Below are positions 59,353-64,000 of a DNA stretch of 64,000 bases, one piece after another. The notes beneath the pieces were generated by a model that was not told the origin of the DNA, searched no databases, and worked only from the letters and a program-made list of their open reading frames with translations. The DNA is taken from assembly GCF_052118845.1 (NCBI RefSeq), contig NZ_JBQKGJ010000003.1, positions 104,702 through 168,701 on the forward strand, written 5' to 3'. The translations under genes and the position numbers were made by a program. Position 1 is the first letter of the stretch; the number at the start of each line of letters is the position of its first letter. The DNA is from Bilifractor sp002394235. GTDB taxonomy: Bacteria > Bacillota > Clostridia > Lachnospirales > Lachnospiraceae.

Positions 59353-60555
59353 ATGAATGTTAGATTAGATCAGATATACGACAGACTCTATCAGAGTGTA
59401 TTCGGACTTGGGATCCGGGTTTTGCCGGAAAAAGGCCCTGAGGTGGTTTCCGGAGCCCACGCATTGAATCGTATCAATGAAATACTGGAAAAAGAAGGAA
59501 AATTACATCCGATGATTGTCACGGGACCGAGAATTGTAAAAAGCGATTTTTTCGTAAACGCGTGTAAAAAGCTGAAGGAATATTCGCTCTTCTCCGATGT
59601 CCGTCCGGATCCGGATACGATAACAGTGGAAAAGATCGCTGCCATGTATACACAGGAGCGGTGTGACTGCTTTGTGGCAATTGGCGGTGGATCAAACATG
59701 GACGCGGCGAAGGCAGCTTCTGCCCGGATCGCCAGACCGGACAGGTCGCTGCAGGAGATGGGCGGAACTCTGAAGGTTCGCAGGAAGACGCCTCTCTTCC
59801 TTGCGGTACCGACGACTGCAGGCACCGGTTCCGAATGCACAGTCGCCGCCGTTATAACCGACACGGAGACACATCATAAGTATTCGATCAACGATTTTGT
59901 CCTCTGTCCGGACTATGCGATTCTCGACCCGGTCCTGACTGTCTCTCTTCCGCCGTTTCTGACCGCCACAACGGGGATGGATGCGCTTACGCACGCGGTC
60001 GAGGCATACCTCAATCGGCCTTATCACCGGCGGGAGACACCCGGACAATGTCGGGAAGCCGTCAGAGCCATTTTCCGTTACCTTCCTGAGGCATTTGAGA
60101 ATCCGGACAATCTGAAGGCAAGGCAGGAAATGCTTTTAGCCTCTTATAAAGCAGGACTGGCTTTCACCACCGCCTGTGTGGGAAACGTACACGCGGCGGC
60201 GCACACCATCGGCGGCCTGTATCATGTTCCGCACGGGCTCGCCAACGCGGTCCTTCTGCCCATCGTTCTCGAGGATTATGGAAAAAAAGTGGAACGGCCG
60301 CTCGCAGATCTCGCCAGAGCAGCTCATATCGCAGCAGGCACGGACAGTGAATGCGCTGCGGTCTTTATTCAGAAAATCCGCGACATGAACCGGACGTTTG
60401 GCATTCCGGATCACATTGAGAAAATCTCCGAAGATGACCTGGATCAGATGGCCTCGTGGGCAGTTCAGGAAGCCAATCCTCTGTATCCGGTTCCGGTTAT
60501 TTATGACCGGGAGCATTTCAAGAGGATTCTCCGCAGAGCCGGACAGCTGTCCTGA
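59353..60555 (+). CDS. Iron-containing alcohol dehydrogenase
   Basis: 400 residues of the group III (iron) dehydrogenases. NAD motif GGGSNMDAAKA, TAGTGSECTVAAVITD, and the metal ligands in LTHAVEAYL and HAAAHTIGGLYHVPHGLANA (His residues and preceding Asp). Reduces aldehydes to alcohols or the reverse; the substrate is unknown. The ATG at 59353 is used since AAAGGAT lies upstream; a possible ATG at 59323 has none. It converges with tag, stops only 4 bp apart. Confidence 0.9.
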   Translation: MNVRLDQIYDRLYQSVFGLGIRVLPEKGPEVVSGAHALNRINEILEKEGKLHPMIVTGPRIVKSDFFVNACKKLKEYSLFSDVRPDPDTITVEKIAAMYTQERCDCFVAIGGGSNMDAAKAASARIARPDRSLQEMGGTLKVRRKTPLFLAVPTTAGTGSECTVAAVITDTETHHKYSINDFVLCPDYAILDPVLTVSLPPFLTATTGMDALTHAVEAYLNRPYHRRETPGQCREAVRAIFRYLPEAFENPDNLKARQEMLLASYKAGLAFTTACVGNVHAAAHTIGGLYHVPHGLANAVLLPIVLEDYGKKVERPLADLARAAHIAAGTDSECAAVFIQKIRDMNRTFGIPDHIEKISEDDLDQMASWAVQEANPLYPVPVIYDREHFKRILRRAGQLS

Positions 60556-60559
60556 ACAT

Positions 60560-61123
60560 TTACGGCTGTTTTCTGACCTCACAGTCTTCCAGGTGATCGT
60601 TTACGATTCCGACAGCCTGAAGAAAAGAATAGGTAATGACAGGTCCTACATAGGAAAGTCCCCGCTTCTTCATGTCCCGGCTCATCTCCCGGGAAAGCCC
60701 GGAGACCGCGGGGATCTCCTCCGGGGTTTTCCAGTGCCCGTCCCGTGGTCTGCCATCCGTAAAGCTCCACAGATACGCGTCAAAGGAGCCGAATTCATCC
60801 CGGATCTTCTGAACCGCGGCAGCATTCCGGCGCACACTGAAGATCTTGCTCCGGTTCCGGATCAGTCCCTCATCAGTCATAAGGCCTTCCAGTTCAGCAT
60901 CGGACATTGCTGCGCAGGCGTCTATCTCAAAATTGTGGAAGGCCCTCTGATAGAAGGCCCTTCTGTGAATGATCGTCTTCCAGGATAATCCGACGCTGGC
61001 GCCCTCGAGGCAGAGCATTTCGAATTCAAAGCGGTCATCATGCCTGATTCTGCACCATTCCCTGTCATGGTATTCCATCAGAATCGGATCATCTCTGAAA
61101 TATTCTGTACATCTGCTGCTCAC
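60560..61123 (-). CDS. tag: DNA-3-methyladenine glycosylase I
   Basis: 187 residues. Zinc-site ligands kept: Cys5, His19 in EYHDREW, and the C-terminal HLEDC. Active-site block FEFEMLCLEGASVGLSW matches Tag. It removes 3-methyladenine from alkylated DNA. It converges with the iron alcohol dehydrogenase gene and follows the P-type ATPase gene by 9 bp on the same strand, so it is probably cotranscribed with it. Confidence 0.94.
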   Translation of the reverse strand: MSSRCTEYFRDDPILMEYHDREWCRIRHDDRFEFEMLCLEGASVGLSWKTIIHRRAFYQRAFHNFEIDACAAMSDAELEGLMTDEGLIRNRSKIFSVRRNAAAVQKIRDEFGSFDAYLWSFTDGRPRDGHWKTPEEIPAVSGLSREMSRDMKKRGLSYVGPVITYSFLQAVGIVNDHLEDCEVRKQP

Positions 61124-61132
61124 TGCGATTCC

Positions 61133-63754
61133 TCACTTTCTTCGTATGATTCGGACAATCTGAATAATTGCCGTCGGTATCAGCGCCAGAACGCCGATGG
61201 TCAGAATATGTATGCTGTTCAGGGCTGATACCGAGAACAGGCTTCTGCCCACAGGGGTGACGGAAACAAGGATCACCAGAACCAGTCCGAGCAGGAATGC
61301 ACCTAGGCTGTAGGGATTTTTTCGGAATCCCAGGCGGAGCAGGCTTTTTTCTCCGCGGCAGTTGAAGCCGTGAAGCAGCCGTGAGCAGGTCAGCGTCAGA
61401 AACGCGAGCGAGCATGCCATGGCAGGGGATTCTCCAAGGCCGATATGATAGGCGGTGATAACAGCCACGGAAATCAATCCTCCCTGAAAAATCATCCGCA
61501 GCACAAAGTTGCGGTCCATGATTCCAGCCTTCGGGTCTCTGGGCTTTTTCTTCAAAACATCGTCTGAGCCGGGCTCCATTCCGATCGCCAGCGCCGGAAG
61601 TGAATCTGTCACCAGATTAATGAACAGAAGCTGTACCGGCTGGAACGGAATCGGAAGCGCCAGAAGCGAGGTAACCAGAACGGTGATAATTGCCGAAAGA
61701 TTGCCGGACAGCAGATAGAGAACGGCGTTACGGATATTTGTGTAGATGGTCCGCCCGTTCGCCACTGCCTTGATTATCGTCGCGAAATTGTCATCTTCCA
61801 GAATCATGGACGCCGCATCCTTGGACACTTCCGTTCCCGTGATGCCCATTGCGACGCCGATATCCGCTTTTTTCAGAGCCGGTGCGTCATTTACGCCGTC
61901 TCCGGTCATGGAAACGATTTTTCCCTTTTTCTGCCATGCATCGACAATCCGGATTTTATTCTCCGGAGATACTCTGGCATAGACGGATATTTTTTCGATT
62001 TTTCCGCTGAGCTCTTCATCCGACATTTCATCCAGCTCCATGCCGGTTACCGCGAGATCCCCCTCCTGGAAGATGCCGATCTGCTTCGCAATCGCGGTCG
62101 CTGTGATCTTATGATCTCCGGTGATCATCACGGTTCGGATTCCCGCTTCTTTTGCATGCCGTACGGCCTGAATGGACTCCTCTCGCGGCGGGTCCATCTC
62201 GGAAATCAGTCCGAGGAAGGTGAAGTGATACTCCGTCTCCGGTGAAAGCTCCTCTTCAGACTCCCGGTACGCAAACGCCAGAACACGGAGCCCGTTTTCA
62301 GAGAACTTCCGGTTCTGTTCTGTGATATTCTTCCGGTCTTCCTCAGTAATCGGCCTGATTTCCTCATCGCTGATCCGAATGCTGTCACAGCGGTCAAGCA
62401 ACACATCTACAGCGCCCTTGGTGAAGATTGTGGAAACTCCGTGGATCCGGTGCTTTGTACTCATCAGCTTCCGGTCGGAATCAAAGGGCACCTCCTCAAT
62501 CCTTCGCAGCATGGTGCGAAGGTCCTCGTAAGAAAGCGTCAGATCCTCTTCCTTCTGCATCAGGCCCTTGACCTTGCCATACATCTCCAGAAGCGCGTAT
62601 TCTGTCGGATCTCCGACTCCCTTTCCGTTTGATAATGTCGCATCGTTGGTGAGAACGGAGTCGTAGAGAAGATAACGATGTGTCTGCTGATGCATATCAA
62701 ACTCCTCCGGCCCGAACACTCTGCCGCCGGCATAAATCTGCTGCACCGTCATCTTGTTCTGCGTCAGAGTACCGGTTTTGTCCGAGCAGATAACCGATAC
62801 GCAGCCCAGAGATTCCACTGCGGAAAGTTTCTTGATGACCGCATGTTCCCGTGCCATTTTTTGCGTTCCCATAGCCTGCACGATCGTAACGATGGAACTG
62901 AGTGCCTCGGGAATTGCTGCAACCGCAAGCGCAACGGCGAACAGGAGAGAATTCAGAAGCTCCATGCCCCGCACGATTCCCAGTACAAAAATTACCGCCG
63001 AAATAATCAGAATCCCTGTCGCAAGTTTCTTTGAAAAATCATCCAGATTTTTCTGAAGGGGGGTCTTTTTCTCACCGGTCTGGTTCATCAGTGTGGCAAT
63101 CCTGCCGATTTCCGTCTGCATTCCTGTTTCCGTCACCAGAACCACAGCGCGGCCATAAGTGACAAGGGAACCTGAATAGACCATGTTCTTCCGGTCCGCA
63201 AGTGGCAGATCGCCATTGAGCACAGCATCACTCTTGTCCACATTAAGAGATTCTCCGGTCAGAGAGCTCTCATTGACCTGAAGGGAATAGTTCTCCAGGA
63301 TCCGTCCATCCGCGACGATCAGATCACCAGCCTCCGCCACAAGGATATCGCCCGGCACAACCTGTCTGGATTCGACTTCTACGCGCGTCCCATTACGAAT
63401 TACCTTTGCGGTGGGCGAGGACAGTGCCTTCAACGCCTCGAGAGATTTTTCCGCTTTTACATGCTGAACTGTCCCCAGAACCGCATTCAGCACAAGAACG
63501 GCAAAAATAACCAGTGTACTCTCCACATCGCCGGTCAGCATGGAAATTGTCGCGGCGATAATCAGTATAATCACCATCAGGTCCTTGAACTGTCCCAGGA
63601 AAACCTGCAATACCGATTCCTTCTTTTTTTCCTTCAGTTCATTGAACCCATACTGTTCCTGACGTTTCCTGACCTCATCATCTGTGAGCCCTTCCTTACT
63701 GGAATGAAGCTCCTGAAGGGATTCTTCCGAATTCTTCTGATACCAGTCCGCCAT
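61133..63754 (-). CDS. Cation-translocating P-type ATPase (P2-type, Ca2+-like)
   Basis: 873 residues from the ATG at 63754 (AAGGAAGG upstream; a further in-frame start at 63790 adds 12 residues). Domains: N-terminal cation ATPase domain (SLQELHSSKEGLTDDEVRKRQEQYG), actuator with SLTGES, membrane Pro-Glu motif AIPEALSSIV, phosphorylation site CSDKTGTLTQNKMT, nucleotide-binding part, hinge MTGDGVNDAPALKKADIGVAMG and ten membrane segments. The PEAL motif is typical of Ca2+ or Na+/Mn2+ exporters. Upstream of tag. Confidence 0.92.
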   Translation of the reverse strand: MADWYQKNSEESLQELHSSKEGLTDDEVRKRQEQYGFNELKEKKKESVLQVFLGQFKDLMVIILIIAATISMLTGDVESTLVIFAVLVLNAVLGTVQHVKAEKSLEALKALSSPTAKVIRNGTRVEVESRQVVPGDILVAEAGDLIVADGRILENYSLQVNESSLTGESLNVDKSDAVLNGDLPLADRKNMVYSGSLVTYGRAVVLVTETGMQTEIGRIATLMNQTGEKKTPLQKNLDDFSKKLATGILIISAVIFVLGIVRGMELLNSLLFAVALAVAAIPEALSSIVTIVQAMGTQKMAREHAVIKKLSAVESLGCVSVICSDKTGTLTQNKMTVQQIYAGGRVFGPEEFDMHQQTHRYLLYDSVLTNDATLSNGKGVGDPTEYALLEMYGKVKGLMQKEEDLTLSYEDLRTMLRRIEEVPFDSDRKLMSTKHRIHGVSTIFTKGAVDVLLDRCDSIRISDEEIRPITEEDRKNITEQNRKFSENGLRVLAFAYRESEEELSPETEYHFTFLGLISEMDPPREESIQAVRHAKEAGIRTVMITGDHKITATAIAKQIGIFQEGDLAVTGMELDEMSDEELSGKIEKISVYARVSPENKIRIVDAWQKKGKIVSMTGDGVNDAPALKKADIGVAMGITGTEVSKDAASMILEDDNFATIIKAVANGRTIYTNIRNAVLYLLSGNLSAIITVLVTSLLALPIPFQPVQLLFINLVTDSLPALAIGMEPGSDDVLKKKPRDPKAGIMDRNFVLRMIFQGGLISVAVITAYHIGLGESPAMACSLAFLTLTCSRLLHGFNCRGEKSLLRLGFRKNPYSLGAFLLGLVLVILVSVTPVGRSLFSVSALNSIHILTIGVLALIPTAIIQIVRIIRRK

Positions 63755-63859
63755 AGCTGCACCTTCCTTTCTTCTGTTCTGTTCCGTCAATTGTCACGCT
63801 GTTCGTGCTTATACCTGTTGCCTTCGAAATCGCATACAGTAAACCTCATACGATAAGTC

Positions 63860-64000
63860 GTGCCACATACTGTATAAGTCCCCGCGTCGCTTCGCTGCTT
63901 CGCAGCTTCCGTGCCGCTAACAGGTGACCGACTTCGTCGGTCTGTCGCGGCGTTCGCCCCACCGCTTCACACTTTGTGTGAGCGGATGTGGCTCACTGCC
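63860..64000 (+). repeat. R2 repeat, copy B (reaches the window edge)
   Basis: Full R2 reading CGTGCCACATACTGTATAAG, GCTTCGCTGCTTCGCAGC, ACAGGTGACCGACTTCGTCGG, CTTCACACTTTGTG and GATGTGGCTCACTGCC, in opposite orientation to copy A. Confidence 0.88.

Noticed and set aside
1..64000. CRISPR arrays, tRNA or rRNA genes, complete IS elements, integrases
   Set aside because: No spacer-like regular array, no cloverleaf-like 75-nt element with TTCGA context, no rRNA sequence and no transposase or integrase frame was found; the only repeats are R1, R2 and the local duplications.

Overview
The window looks like chromosomal DNA of an anaerobic Gram-positive bacterium, most probably a Lachnospiraceae-type member of the Clostridia. 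Reasons: strong AGGAGG-type ribosome binding sites, medium GC content, a four-subunit pyruvate:ferredoxin oxidoreductase, a V-type (Na+-type) ATPase, split transketolase, an ECF transporter S component, hydrogenase maturation genes, and an acetogen-type methylenetetrahydrofolate reductase cluster (MetF, MetV, RnfC2). No rRNA, tRNA, CRISPR array or complete IS element was recognised.

Layout. 1-3.65 kb: 5' part of a V-type ATPase operon (minus strand). 3.65-5.0 kb: a gene-poor stretch with two convincing promoters, an apparently non-coding or micro-ORF transcript and a repeat. 5-7 kb: LysR regulator and aldo/keto reductase. 7.2-10.6 kb: porCDAB operon. 10.9-16.2 kb: small housekeeping genes (unknown protein, asnA, HPr-like protein, glutathione peroxidase, ABC-F ATPase). 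16.2-32.1 kb: the most unusual region, one long minus-strand gene train containing a NifH-like reductase, a fused double nitrogenase-component-1 protein, hypC, hypD, hypE, a TM1266-type iron-only hydrogenase regulator, two more nitrogenase-component-1-like proteins, hydF, hydE and hypF. HydG, HypA, HypB and all structural hydrogenase or nitrogenase genes are absent from it. 32.5-34.6 kb: MarR regulator and MATE pump with a very clear operator. 34.8-42.2 kb: mixed genes including an AAA+ ATPase with a ryanodine-receptor (RyR) domain and a ZIP transporter. 42.4-46.6 kb: transketolase halves, transaldolase, ROK regulator. 46.9-49.7 kb (plus strand): rhomboid protease, ECF S component, class V aminotransferase. 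49.9-57.1 kb: metF-metV-rnfC2 and a GlpA/GlpB/DUF1667 operon. 57.9-63.8 kb: a NifX-Cys-rich-FKBP fusion, iron alcohol dehydrogenase, Tag glycosylase and a P-type Ca2+-type ATPase.

How it fits together. Pyruvate oxidation (Por), methylene-THF reduction (MetF/MetV/RnfC2) and hydrogenase maturation point to ferredoxin- and H2-based energy metabolism coupled to an ion-motive V-ATPase. The central cluster mixes three metallocofactor assembly chemistries: the HypCDEF route to Fe(CN)2CO, the HydE/HydF route to the [FeFe] H-cluster, and nitrogenase-type ATP-driven reductase/scaffold proteins. I infer a hybrid cofactor assembly pathway, possibly one replacing HydG; this is a hypothesis from gene content, not a demonstrated function.

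Two dispersed repeat families are present. R1 (nine copies, about 95 bp) lies just behind the T-tract of a rho-independent terminator in eight copies and behind a T-tract in the ninth. R2 (full and fragmentary copies, about 130 bp) lies in intergenic gaps. In addition at least six genes carry diverged tandem duplications of their own 3' ends.
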